Of a DNA stretch of 64,000 nt, positions 43,788 through 52,871 are shown in pieces. Source of the stretch: RPQJ01 sp963746325 (GTDB taxonomy: Bacteria > Pseudomonadota > Gammaproteobacteria > Steroidobacterales > Steroidobacteraceae); NCBI GenBank assembly GCA_963746325.1, contig CAVVBC010000001.1:1-64000 (forward strand), in the 5' to 3' direction. Positions within the stretch are counted from its first letter, which is position 1, and every line of letters begins with the position of its first letter. Made by a program: the position numbers and the translations under genes. The notes under the pieces were generated by a model that did not search any database, was not told the DNA's origin, and saw only the letters and a list, made by a program, of their open reading frames with translations.

Positions 43788-45352
43788 GTGCGCCCGGGAC
43801 CGACGCCGATCTGGCCTGGCTCGCAGGCGAGTTGAGCGCAATTCGTCGCGAGCTGGTGCCGCCAGGCGAGTCCCGCGCTCTCTACCTGGCGTTGGACCAG
43901 GGCGGTACGTCCAGCCGTGGGGTGCTGTTCGACGCGCTCGGGCGTGAGCTTGCGTCGGCCCACGTGCCGATCACGACCCAGCGCAGTGGCGACGCCCGGG
44001 TCGAACACGACGCGACCGAGCTGCTGCAGTCGCTGCAGGCGGCAGCGCAGGAGGTCTGCGCGTCGCCGCGTGCTGCGGGGCGGGACATCGTCGCGGCCGG
44101 CCTCGCGACGCAGCGTTCGACGATCTGTTGCTGGGACCGCACCGATGGCCAGCCTCTCGGCCCGGCCTTGTCCTGGCAGGATCGACGCAATGCGGCATGG
44201 CTCAAGGAGAAGCTCGGAGCACGCGCCGCGTGGGTGCGCGAGCTGACCGGCCTGCCGCTGTCGCCTCACTACGGCGCCAGCAAGCTGCGCTGGTGCCTGG
44301 ACGAGTTGCCCGCCGTCCGCCTGGCGCTGCGCGATGAGCGCCTGCAGGCGGGCCCGCTGGCCAGTTTCCTCGCACAACGACTGTGCGGCGCGAGTGAAGC
44401 CTGCGTCGATCCTGCCAATGCTTCACGCACACTGTTGTTCGACCCGGCCGTGCTGGACTGGTCGCCACCGCTGCTGGATGCCTTCGCTATCCCCGCCGCG
44501 GTGCTGCCGCGTTGCGTGGGCACGGTCCATGAGTTCGGCACCCTCGCGCTGGACGGTGGCCGCACGGTCCCGCTGCGCGCCGTGAGTGGCGACCAGTCTG
44601 CCGCCGTCTTCGCGTTCGGTCCGCCGGACCCGACGACGGGCTATGTCAACGTCGGCACCGGTGCGTTCCTGCAGCGCCTCGTGCCGGATGGCTCCTTACC
44701 CATCCCGCACGGCCTCCTGCAAAGCGTCGTGTTCGCACGCACGAACGAAACTTCGGGCGCGCTTTACTGCCACGAAGGAACGGTGAATGGCGGTTTTGCC
44801 GCGCTCGACTGGCTCGGCCAGCGCCTGGGGCTCGACGTCAGGCGTGCGCTCGCTGCGCTTGCCACGTCGCTGGCCGAAGACGACCTGCCGGTGCTGTTCA
44901 TGAACGGCGTGGGAGGTCTCGGCGCTCCGTACTGGCTGCCCGACTTTCCGGTGGAGTTCGTCGCCGTCGAAGCCGATGCGCCAGCTGCTGCGATGACCAG
45001 TGCCACCGACCTGCAACAGGTCGGCGCGGTCGTCGAGAGCATCGCCTTCCTGATCGCGGTCAACGTTCGTGCAATGCGGCGCGCCGCGCCTTTGCACCGG
45101 TTGTTGATGACCGGCGGACTCGCATCCTGCGACTACCTGTGCACCGTGCTCGCTGCAGTGACGGGGCTCAGGGTGGACCGCCCGGAACTGCTGGAGGCGA
45201 CTGCGCGCGGCATTGCGTACCTTGCTGCCGGCCAGCCACAGGACTGGCAGGCCATCCCGATCGCGAGATCTTTCGCGCCTGACAGCGGGCATGGATCGGT
45301 GCGACGATTCGAGCGCTGGCTCGCGGCCATGGGCGCACGCGGCGCGCACTGA
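43784..45352 (+). CDS. FGGY-family carbohydrate kinase (glycerol-kinase-like)
   Basis: 522 residues. The first ~25 residues are an extra lead. The FGGY N-domain then shows YLALDQGGTSSRGVLFDALG, GLATQRSTICCWDRTDGQPL, WQDRR and NASRTLLFD. The C-domain has AVSGDQSAAVFAFG, YVNVGTGAFLQ, GLGAPYWLPDFP and LLMTGGLASCDYL. It phosphorylates a polyol or sugar with ATP; glycerol kinase is the nearest type, but binding residues differ enough that the substrate is open. Coupled to the upstream GDPD. Confidence 0.9.
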   Translation: MSAPGTDADLAWLAGELSAIRRELVPPGESRALYLALDQGGTSSRGVLFDALGRELASAHVPITTQRSGDARVEHDATELLQSLQAAAQEVCASPRAAGRDIVAAGLATQRSTICCWDRTDGQPLGPALSWQDRRNAAWLKEKLGARAAWVRELTGLPLSPHYGASKLRWCLDELPAVRLALRDERLQAGPLASFLAQRLCGASEACVDPANASRTLLFDPAVLDWSPPLLDAFAIPAAVLPRCVGTVHEFGTLALDGGRTVPLRAVSGDQSAAVFAFGPPDPTTGYVNVGTGAFLQRLVPDGSLPIPHGLLQSVVFARTNETSGALYCHEGTVNGGFAALDWLGQRLGLDVRRALAALATSLAEDDLPVLFMNGVGGLGAPYWLPDFPVEFVAVEADAPAAAMTSATDLQQVGAVVESIAFLIAVNVRAMRRAAPLHRLLMTGGLASCDYLCTVLAAVTGLRVDRPELLEATARGIAYLAAGQPQDWQAIPIARSFAPDSGHGSVRRFERWLAAMGARGAH

Positions 45353-45392
45353 AGTGACGGCGGCCAGCGACCAGCAACCTGCTGGCGCGGCG

Positions 45393-46424
45393 TCAACGCC
45401 GCAGGAACGTGCCGAGAATTTCGCGCTCGATCCAGGTCGGCCCGGCCACGCCGTCGTAGTAGCCGCAATGACCGCCGTGGCGCGTGCGCGTGATGTCGAG
45501 CACCGCCGGGCGGGCCAGCCGCGCGAGGTCTGACGCCGGGATGATCGGGTCGTCGTCAGCCGCGATGATGCGCACCCGTGCGTCATGCAGCGCTTCGAGC
45601 GGTTCGAGCGCCGTGCCCACCAGTCCATAACCGCGGAGGTACTCGGGCAGTGAGGGAAATCCGGCGTAGCCGCAGGCCAGGCGGTGCGTCATCTCGGTGA
45701 GGTTGCCGAGCTCGATGATGTCCTCGAGCGACTGGTACACGTCCGGCCAGGCCGCGCGCTTCTTGCGCAGCGAGCGCCGCCATTTCCAGATGAAGTACTC
45801 GCGGTACAGCGCCCAGCCGCCCTCGAGCCGCGCCAGGGTGTGCTCCGGGTCGAGCACGGGGCAGACTGCGACGATGCTGGCGACGTCGATGCCGGCATCC
45901 GCCGCACGCACGCCCACGCGCAGCGCGAAGTTTCCACCGAGCGAGAATCCGGCCAGCGCGAGGCGTTGGCCGGGGCGCTGCTGCTGCAGGGCACGCACCG
46001 CGCCGACGACTTCGGCGATCCGGCACGAGTGAAACAGTTCCGCATTGAGTTGATGACTGTCGCCGTGGTCGCGCAGGTTCAGGCGCACCACGTCGTAGCC
46101 CGCATCGAACAGGTGCTGGCCGAGCGAAAGCAGGTACAGCGAATTCGCACTGCCCTCCCACCCGTGCAGCAGGATGGCGAGTCGCCCGGCCGGGGCGCGA
46201 CCGGCGTCGACCTGCTTCGCCTCGAGCGCGAGCAGTCGCACGCCGTCGCCGCAGTCGAGCAGCTTTTCGCGCGAGGCTTGCCGCAATCCCGCTGCGCGCC
46301 GTTCGACGCCAGCCCTGCGCAGCGGCAGGCTGGGATAGATGGACTGCACGTGATGATGGCGCAGCCGCCACGGCGGCAGGAACTCGGTCCCGCTGGCGGG
46401 AGGCGATCGGCCGGCCGCACTCAT
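45393..46424 (-). CDS. YheT-family alpha/beta hydrolase
   Basis: 343 residues. Features: the family's N-terminal HHHVQSIYPSLPLRR, oxyanion-region LHGWEGSANSLY, VVRLNLRDHGDSH, nucleophile AGFSLGGNFALR, Asp in DDDPIIP and His in RHGGHCGYYDG. Cytosolic hydrolase of unknown substrate. Its start overlaps the stop of the saccharopine-dehydrogenase-like gene, making it the last gene of a three-gene unit with 47512-49005. Confidence 0.92.
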   Translation of the reverse strand: MSAAGRSPPASGTEFLPPWRLRHHHVQSIYPSLPLRRAGVERRAAGLRQASREKLLDCGDGVRLLALEAKQVDAGRAPAGRLAILLHGWEGSANSLYLLSLGQHLFDAGYDVVRLNLRDHGDSHQLNAELFHSCRIAEVVGAVRALQQQRPGQRLALAGFSLGGNFALRVGVRAADAGIDVASIVAVCPVLDPEHTLARLEGGWALYREYFIWKWRRSLRKKRAAWPDVYQSLEDIIELGNLTEMTHRLACGYAGFPSLPEYLRGYGLVGTALEPLEALHDARVRIIAADDDPIIPASDLARLARPAVLDITRTRHGGHCGYYDGVAGPTWIEREILGTFLRR

Positions 46425-47515
46425 GCTGGAGGCTGGGGATTCCAGGCGCGATCCCGGCTCAGCTCGATGCCGCTCGAACCGGGCAACGTCTCGACGAAGC
46501 GGCGGCCCATGACCTGCGACGGCGTGCGATGACCCGGTGCAGCCGGCTTGCCGTCCAGCAGGTGCTGCGCGATCGCGAGCGATGCGTGCACCGTGACGTC
46601 GTAGCCGTTGGCGACGCGCACCCGTGCGGTCACCCGCTCACCGCTCGGCGCCTGCACCTCGCCCCACACCAGCATCGTGTTGGCCGCGCGCGCCGCTGCG
46701 TCCGGGCCTGCGGGACCCTTGGTCACCTGGCGCTGCAGCAGTCGCTGCACCGGACCGAACCGCAACAGCGCGCCGAAAGTATTGAGATGCCGCAGCTTGC
46801 CGATGCTTGCGGCAGGCATCGCGATGTAGCACTCGATGTTGCCGATGCCGGTCGTCCAGTACGCAGTGCTGACGTCGCCCCAGGGAATCGTGACCGCAGA
46901 CTGGACGCCCGCGCCGAAATCGATGTCACGCTCGCGAAAGGCATGGGCGACACGGATGATCTGCCCGGCGCTGCGGATGCGCCCGCCACGCGCGAGGTTC
47001 TCGATGCTGGTCTTCAGCGTGCCGCGACTGGGACGTCCGCGCGAAGCGAAGCCCAAAGCCAGGTAGGTGGCAGCCGGCAGTTCGTGGTGCAGGCAGGCCG
47101 CGATGCAGTCCGTCGGCACCACGTCGAATCCCGTCGCCGGGCACAACACCACGCCCGCCTCGCGCGCTGCCGCATCGAGGCCGTGGACGGCTTCGAGCAC
47201 GTCGATTTCGCCGGTGATGTCCAGGTAATGGCTGCGCTCGCGCAGACAGGCCGCGACCATCGGCGCCGACGTCGCCGCAAAGGGCCCCGCACAGTGCAGC
47301 GTCACGGCAACGCCGCGCAGCGCGCGCGCAAGCGCGGCTGGATCATCGAGTGCGGCGATGCGGTACTCGCAGTTGAGTTCGCGCGCGAATGCAGCCACCG
47401 ACGCTTCGCTGCGTCCCGCCAGGATGGGACGAAGGCCGCGACGCACGGCCTCGCGCGCGATCAGTTCGCCCGTGTAACCCGTAGCGCCGTAAATGGCGAG
47501 CTGGGCCGCGCTCAT
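46421..47515 (-). CDS. Saccharopine dehydrogenase-like NAD(P)-binding protein
   Basis: 364 residues. N-terminal Rossmann fold (LAIYGATGYTGELIAREAVR, ILAGRSEASVAA) followed by VTLHCAGPFAATSAPMVAAC, HYLDITGEIDVLEA and CPATGFDVVPTDC. This is the trans-acting enoyl-reductase/saccharopine-dehydrogenase-like group, not lysine biosynthesis proper. Oxidoreductase of unknown substrate. Start 47515 overlaps the stop of the upstream gene (ATGA), and its own stop overlaps the hydrolase start. Confidence 0.88.
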   Translation of the reverse strand: MSAAQLAIYGATGYTGELIAREAVRRGLRPILAGRSEASVAAFARELNCEYRIAALDDPAALARALRGVAVTLHCAGPFAATSAPMVAACLRERSHYLDITGEIDVLEAVHGLDAAAREAGVVLCPATGFDVVPTDCIAACLHHELPAATYLALGFASRGRPSRGTLKTSIENLARGGRIRSAGQIIRVAHAFRERDIDFGAGVQSAVTIPWGDVSTAYWTTGIGNIECYIAMPAASIGKLRHLNTFGALLRFGPVQRLLQRQVTKGPAGPDAAARAANTMLVWGEVQAPSGERVTARVRVANGYDVTVHASLAIAQHLLDGKPAAPGHRTPSQVMGRRFVETLPGSSGIELSRDRAWNPQPPA

Positions 47516-49005
47516 GCGGCAGGCAGGATGTGGAACTCGACGCGATTGTTCTGGGCAGCGACCGTGTTCCAGACGCCCGCCGTGGTCTTTTCTTCCTGGT
47601 CGGGATACGCGACCGGCTTGTTGCGGCCGCCATTCACGACGTCGACCTGGATGGAGCCACCCGTACGGCGGCGCAGCGTCGCGACGAAATTGGCGAAATC
47701 GACCGACTGGCGTTGCGCGTTCGAGAGCGAGTCGTCGTAAGGATTGCCGACGACATCGCACTTGTTCGCGGCCAGTGCCGTCTCGGCCGGCGCAAAGCCT
47801 TCGTTGGCAGTGCCCGACAAACAGAAATCGCCGACGTACGTTTCGATGCGGACGCGACCCTTGAACTGCTGCGCCTCGAGCGCAGACGTGAGCGCGCGCA
47901 GGCGCTCCAGCCGGTTGCCGGAGAGCGGCGCCTCGCCGTACGGCACGTACTCCGTGGCGACGGGACCGGTCGCGGCGCCTGACTCGCCTGCAAGCGTCGA
48001 AGCGCTGGCCATCGTCGCGCTCGCAGAGGCCGCCGCGACGAGTGCCGCTGCCTTGGCCCGCTCGGTTGCGGCGCGTGCGTCGGCGAGTTCGCGCTGCAGG
48101 GCGGCGTTGGTGGCGCTGGCCGTCCAGGCCATGTAGCCGAGCACGAGTGCCGGCACGGCAGCGAAAAGCGCCGTGAGGAGGACCGGCCACCAGGGTCGCG
48201 GCGGCCGCGGCGGCAGCAGGGATTCCGGTGCAGGCGGCGGCGGCAGCCTGGCGATGACTTCTTTCATCTCAGTGTTGAGCCGCCGCGCGAACGCCTCGAA
48301 CGTGGCGAGCATGAAGCGACGCTGCTCGCCGAGCTGGTCTTTCAACTGGAGTGAGAGCGAATTGCGCAGGCTGGCCTGCAATTCGGATGCGACCGCAGGC
48401 GTGAACGCCAGGGTCGCCGCGGCCGCCGCCGACCCGAGCGGCGCCGCGCCGAGCACAGGTCGCGTGCCGGTCGAGGACAGCAGGTCTCCGGTCTGCCCCA
48501 GCGCCGGCTCCGCGGGGTGCGTCGCCGCCAGGGCGGCGGCGATCGCGGCATCGTCGGGTGAGGCTTCCGCCGCCTGCGCCGCTGCCGCAGCCGGGCCAGG
48601 GAACAGCGCCATGCGTTGCGTGCGGCGGTCCGGCAGCAGGTGCAGCTGGTAAAGAATGCGCGACACGTCGACGGGCCGCACCGTCTTCGGCAGGACGCCG
48701 ACCGCACCGAGCGCGCGGGCCTGGCTGACGTAGAGCTCGCCTTCCTGCGAGGTGTACATCATGAGCGGGATGGTCGCCGTCAGCGGATCGGCCTTGATGG
48801 TCTGCACGGCCTGGAAGCCGTCCATGCCGGGCATCAGGTGATCCATGAAGATCACGTCGGGCCGGCTGCGCTGCAGGTACTCCAATGCCTGTTCGGCCGA
48901 CTCGGCGGTATCGACCGTCAAGTCGTGCTGCTCCAGCATCCGGCTGAGGATCACCCGCGCCGAGCGCGAATCATCGACGATCAGGGCGCGTTTGCCCGTG
49001 CTCAT
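47512..49005 (-). CDS. Receiver domain fused to a membrane segment and OmpA-like tail
   Basis: 497 residues. Residues 1-120 are a CheY-like receiver (ALIVDDSRSARVIL, phospho-Asp in VIFMDHLMPGMDG, MYTS, GVLPKTV with Lys). An Ala-rich linker leads to an amphipathic region and Pro run (PPPPAPESLLPPRPPRPWW). One membrane helix (about 275-297, WPVLLTALFAAVPALVLGYM) comes next, then an Ala/Glu coiled coil. The last 120 residues resemble a degenerate OmpA-type domain (KGRVRIETYVGDFCLSG, QRQSVDFANFVATL, AAQNNRVEFHILPA). The receiver would be cytoplasmic and the tail periplasmic. First gene of the three-gene unit. Confidence 0.82.
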   Translation of the reverse strand: MSTGKRALIVDDSRSARVILSRMLEQHDLTVDTAESAEQALEYLQRSRPDVIFMDHLMPGMDGFQAVQTIKADPLTATIPLMMYTSQEGELYVSQARALGAVGVLPKTVRPVDVSRILYQLHLLPDRRTQRMALFPGPAAAAAQAAEASPDDAAIAAALAATHPAEPALGQTGDLLSSTGTRPVLGAAPLGSAAAAATLAFTPAVASELQASLRNSLSLQLKDQLGEQRRFMLATFEAFARRLNTEMKEVIARLPPPPAPESLLPPRPPRPWWPVLLTALFAAVPALVLGYMAWTASATNAALQRELADARAATERAKAAALVAAASASATMASASTLAGESGAATGPVATEYVPYGEAPLSGNRLERLRALTSALEAQQFKGRVRIETYVGDFCLSGTANEGFAPAETALAANKCDVVGNPYDDSLSNAQRQSVDFANFVATLRRRTGGSIQVDVVNGGRNKPVAYPDQEEKTTAGVWNTVAAQNNRVEFHILPAA

Positions 49006-49170
49006 GAATCCCTGCGTCCTTAGTGGGGCGCCGGAAACGGCGCCATGTGTACCGGCTTTCTACCTTGAATGACGGCCGAAGCCAATCCCGGCAAGTGGAA
49101 GTGGTGCCCCGCTACCCCCGGCGTATGCTCGGTGCATCGACTGAGTCAAATAAGCAACGGAGGCATCCCA

Positions 49171-51219
49171 ATGCCCTATACAACCCAGGACATCCGCAAT
49201 ATCGCTCTCGTGGGCCAAGCCGGCGCGGGCAAGACGCTGCTGACCGAAGCCTTGCTCGCGCAGTCCGGCGCCATCCGGTCCAAGGGCTCGCTGGCCCGCG
49301 GCACGACGGTCTGCGACTACGATCCCCAGGAAAAAAGCCTGCTGCACTCCCTCGACACGGCCATCTGCGGCTTCGAGACGCAGGGCAAGCGCATCAACGT
49401 CATCGACACGCCCGGATACCCCGACTTCCTGGGACGCACGCTGAGCGCCCTGGAGGCGGTCGAGACAGCCGTCATCGTGGTGAGCGCCGTGAACGGCGTC
49501 GAGCCGATGACCCAGCGCATGATGGATTTCGCCAAGGCCCGCGGCCTGTGCCGGCTGATCGTGGTCAACAAGATCGACAACCGCGACGCACGCGCCGAAG
49601 AGGTGCTGCTGGAATTGCGCGAGGCGTTCGGCAGGACCTGCCTGCCGCTCAACCTGCCCGCCGACAAAGGCGCGTCCGTCGTCGACTGCTTTTTCCAGTC
49701 ACGCGGCAAGGCTGCGGACTTCTCGTCGGTCGAGACGGCACACACGGAAATCATCGACCAGGTGGTCGAGGTCGACGAGAAACTGATGGCCCTGTACCTG
49801 GAGCAAGGCGAGGAGCTGAACCCGGACCAGCTCCACGACCCGTTCGAGCAGGCCCTGCGTGAGGACCACCTGATCCCGATCTGCTTCTGCTCGGCCGAAA
49901 CCGGCGCGGGCGTCGCGGAACTGCTGGCCGTGCTGGCGCGGCTGGCCCCGAACCCGGCCGAGGGCAATCCGCCGCCGTTCCTGAAAGGCGAAGGCGAGGC
50001 CGCCGAGCGCGTCGCGCTGAGTCCCGACGCGTCGAAGCACGTGGTGGCGCACGTGTTCAAGGTCACCATCGATCCCTACGTGGGCAAGATGGGCATCTTC
50101 CGCGTGCACCAGGGCACCGTGCGACCCGGCGCACAGCTGTTCGTGGGCGACGCGCGCAAGCCGATCAAGCTCGCGCACCTGTACCAGCTGCAGGGCAAGG
50201 ACCACACCGAGATCAGCCAGGCCGTGCCCGGCGACATCTGCGCCGTGCCCAAGGTGGACGAGATCCACTTCGATGCGGTCCTGCATGACTCGCACGATGA
50301 AGACCACTTCCACCTCAAGTCGGTGACGTTCCCACCCGCCATGCTCGGGCTCGCGATCCACACGGAGAAGCGCGGCGACGAGCAGAAGCTGTCGGAAGGC
50401 CTGCACCGGCTGATGGCGGAAGACCCGTGCGTGCGCGTCGAGCACCATGTGGCGCAGAACGAAACGGTGCTCTACGGGCTGGGCGACCTGCACCTGCGCG
50501 TGATGCTGCAGCGGCTGACCGATCGGTACGGCGTGGCGGTCAAGACGACTCCGCCAGCGGTTCCTTACCGCGAGACGATCACCCGTCCCGCCGAAGGCCA
50601 TTGCCGTCACAAGAAGCAGACTGGCGGTGCTGGCCAGTTCGGCGAGGTGTACCTGCGGATCGAGCCGCTGGAGCGCGGCGCGGGTTTCGAATTCGTGGAC
50701 GACGTGGTGGGCGGTGCGATCCCCGGCCAGTTCATTCCCGCCGTCGAGAAAGGCGTGCGGCAAGTGCTCACCGAGGGCGCGCTCGCCGGGTTCACGCTGC
50801 AGGACATCCGCGTCAGCGTCTACGATGGCAAGCACCATGCAGTGGACTCGAAGGAAGTCGCGTTCGTGTCGGCGGGTCGCAAGGCCTTCATCGAGGCGGT
50901 CAAGCAGGCGGCGCCGATCGTGCTCGAGCCGATCGTGCGCATCACCATCAGTTGCCCGACCGCGTCGATCGGCGACGTGAGCAGCGACCTGGCGACGCGC
51001 CGGGCCCGCATCAGCGGCCAGGAAACACTGCAGGGCGGGCGCTCGGAGATCGCGGCGCTGGTGCCGCTCGGCGAGTTGCAGGACTACCTGTCACGCCTCA
51101 AGGCCCTGACGGGCGGCGAAGGCACCTACACGATGGACTTGAGCCACTACGACCCGGTGCCGCCGCGGAAGCAGCAGGAACTGGTCGCGGCGTTCAAGCC
51201 GCACGAGGAAGCGGAGTAG
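49171..51219 (+). CDS. Elongation factor G-like GTPase (EF-G2 type)
   Basis: 682 residues from the ATG at 49171 (GGAGG seven bases before); an upstream start at 49069 adds unrelated sequence. GTPase motifs: GQAGAGKTLLTEAL, an atypical switch I (GSLARGTTVCDYDPQEKSLL), DTPGYPDF and VVNKIDN. Domain IV has HKKQTGGAGQFGEVYLRIEP, AIPGQFIPAVEKGV and DIRVSVYDGKHHAVDSKEVA. The switch I form and short insertion in the G domain mark the EF-G-like paralogue group rather than the main fusA product. Likely a ribosome-associated translocase or recycling variant. Confidence 0.9.
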   Translation: MPYTTQDIRNIALVGQAGAGKTLLTEALLAQSGAIRSKGSLARGTTVCDYDPQEKSLLHSLDTAICGFETQGKRINVIDTPGYPDFLGRTLSALEAVETAVIVVSAVNGVEPMTQRMMDFAKARGLCRLIVVNKIDNRDARAEEVLLELREAFGRTCLPLNLPADKGASVVDCFFQSRGKAADFSSVETAHTEIIDQVVEVDEKLMALYLEQGEELNPDQLHDPFEQALREDHLIPICFCSAETGAGVAELLAVLARLAPNPAEGNPPPFLKGEGEAAERVALSPDASKHVVAHVFKVTIDPYVGKMGIFRVHQGTVRPGAQLFVGDARKPIKLAHLYQLQGKDHTEISQAVPGDICAVPKVDEIHFDAVLHDSHDEDHFHLKSVTFPPAMLGLAIHTEKRGDEQKLSEGLHRLMAEDPCVRVEHHVAQNETVLYGLGDLHLRVMLQRLTDRYGVAVKTTPPAVPYRETITRPAEGHCRHKKQTGGAGQFGEVYLRIEPLERGAGFEFVDDVVGGAIPGQFIPAVEKGVRQVLTEGALAGFTLQDIRVSVYDGKHHAVDSKEVAFVSAGRKAFIEAVKQAAPIVLEPIVRITISCPTASIGDVSSDLATRRARISGQETLQGGRSEIAALVPLGELQDYLSRLKALTGGEGTYTMDLSHYDPVPPRKQQELVAAFKPHEEAE

Positions 51220-51231
51220 GAAGGAAGGACT

Positions 51232-51279
51232 CACCTCTCCCGCGCCAGTGGGAGAGGTCGGCCGCAGGCCGGGTGAGGG
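51232..51279. repeat. REP-like CCTCTCCCGC hairpin, copy 3
   Basis: CACCTCTCCCGCGCCAGTGG, then GAGAGGTCGGCCGCAGGCCGGGTGAGGG, directly after the EF-G-like gene. It is the full form of the element, in the opposite orientation to the copy at 28004. It is the only inverted repeat between this gene and the convergent sulfotransferase. Confidence 0.75.
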
Positions 51280-51307
51280 CCTGCTGATCAGCTCACCGGA
51301 CTGGCGC

Positions 51308-51976
51308 TCAATCGCTGTCCGGCGCCGACATCTCCAAGCCGAGCGTGCGGCGCAGGCGCCGCCACGCGCTGCGCCAGGGCTTGTCGGCGGTCGTCACGTT
51401 GGCGTGAGGCCATGGCACGGCCGGCGCAGGTTGTCCGAGAAAATCGCACAGGGGTCCCCACTCCCGCATCTGCGTGGGATCGAATTCGAGGAACTGCCCA
51501 GGCCGCGAGCGGAAATGCTCGCGCACGGCAGCGTTGTGGGCGCGGTAGGCTTCAAGCCACGCTTGCCGGCTCGCGTCGTCTGCGCCCGGGTTTGCGTGGG
51601 CACCAAACATCCAGACCCGCATCGGGCGCACGCGCCGGTTGCGGTAGAAACGTTCGCAACTGGCGATCCACGGCTGCTCGTCGCGCACGGTCAGGATGTA
51701 TTTCGCTTGCGGAAACTGCTGATACATCTCGCGCCAGAGATGGAAATACGGGTTGTCGGTAAAGGCGTCGAACAGGTCGAGAGCAGGCAAGCGATAGTCG
51801 CCGGCTTCGATCTGGCGCAACAGCGTCTCGCCGTCGTCAGCCCCCGGGTAACTGCCGGGCTTGTCGCCGTTGATCGTGCGGTACCCAAGGCCCTGGAGGG
51901 CCTCGAACAAGGTCGTGGTGCCCGTCTTGTAGAAGCCGATGGCAAAGACCTTGCCAGCATAGGGAGCGCGCTGCAT
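51308..51976 (-). CDS. Sulfotransferase-family protein
   Basis: 222 residues from the ATG at 51976. The PAPS-phosphate loop KVFAIGFYKTGTTTLFEALQ is near the N-terminus, and the 3'-phosphate region ILTVRDEQPWIASCERFY follows. It transfers sulfate from PAPS; acceptor unknown. Cytosolic. It is last in the same-strand run YedK-lipoprotein-sulfotransferase, with 16 bases to the lipoprotein gene. Confidence 0.85.
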   Translation of the reverse strand: MQRAPYAGKVFAIGFYKTGTTTLFEALQGLGYRTINGDKPGSYPGADDGETLLRQIEAGDYRLPALDLFDAFTDNPYFHLWREMYQQFPQAKYILTVRDEQPWIASCERFYRNRRVRPMRVWMFGAHANPGADDASRQAWLEAYRAHNAAVREHFRSRPGQFLEFDPTQMREWGPLCDFLGQPAPAVPWPHANVTTADKPWRSAWRRLRRTLGLEMSAPDSD

Positions 51977-51992
51977 GGGCACGATTCTGCAC

Positions 51993-52871
51993 TCAGCCGC
52001 GCTGCTGCGCGAGTTCGCGGACTTCTTTCGCCAGGGCAAGCAACCGGTCCTGGGCAACGACGCGTTGTTGCGGCGTCAGCGAGGCGTCGAGTTGCACGAC
52101 GAGGTCGAGCAACTCCGACCGGCTGGTTGCGATCGCCTTGCGGTACTGGGGCGTCCATAGCCGGTCAGGCTCGGCGACCAGCACGCGCATCCGCTCTGCA
52201 AAAACCGCCTGCGGCCCGGACCGCGCGCGCAGCGTGGCTGCGAGCTCTTCGCGCCAGAGGCGCCGGTTCTCGCGCCACTCGAACATGAACGGACGCGCCG
52301 TCCACGCATAGTCGTGTATCAGCTGGCGCTGCTGGGGGCTCAGCGGACCGGTCATGCGCTCGATGTTCTTGCGCAGCGACTTCTCGCGCCGAGCGTGGCG
52401 ATCCTCCGCTGTTCGTCCGGAGTGCTCGCGCCATGCCTTCTCGTCTGCCCGCTGCAGGCTTTCGAGCAGTTCGTGCACCTGGCGGTCGTTGAGCGTGGCG
52501 GCGAGCGCGGTGTAACCCGGCGCCGCCTGTTCGAAAATACGCCGCCAGTAGACCTCGGCCTGTTGCGCGGCGTCCTCGAGCCCAGCGCGCGTGAGGCCGC
52601 TACTGATCTGCGACGCCAGGCCCTGCAGAAAGGCTTCGTAGCGCTCCAGTTCCTCGCTGCGATGCCATTGCAGGTTGTGCTCCAGCGTGCGCGCAAGAAG
52701 GGCGCTCTGACTGCCGTCGAGCGACACGAGACCGCGCACGTAAAGACCCACCAGCGAATCGAGCCGCGGATACACGAGCGACGCGCCGCAACCGGCCAGG
52801 CCGGCCAGCAGCAGCGCCGTGAGCAAGGTCCGTGCAAGCCAGCGGGGCAGTCGGCAGTCAGTCGTGGTCAT
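51993..52871 (-). CDS. DUF6279-type lipoprotein
   Basis: 292 residues. The lipobox LAGLAGC puts the Cys near residue 28. The mature protein is helical with family-like features (VYPRLDSLVGLYVRGLVSLD, HRSEELERYEAFLQGLA, LSPQQRQLIHDYAW, LTPQQRVVAQDRLLALA). Probably periplasmic face of a membrane; function unknown. Its start lies 14 bases inside the end of the YedK gene. Confidence 0.82.
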   Translation of the reverse strand: MTTTDCRLPRWLARTLLTALLLAGLAGCGASLVYPRLDSLVGLYVRGLVSLDGSQSALLARTLEHNLQWHRSEELERYEAFLQGLASQISSGLTRAGLEDAAQQAEVYWRRIFEQAAPGYTALAATLNDRQVHELLESLQRADEKAWREHSGRTAEDRHARREKSLRKNIERMTGPLSPQQRQLIHDYAWTARPFMFEWRENRRLWREELAATLRARSGPQAVFAERMRVLVAEPDRLWTPQYRKAIATSRSELLDLVVQLDASLTPQQRVVAQDRLLALAKEVRELAQQRG

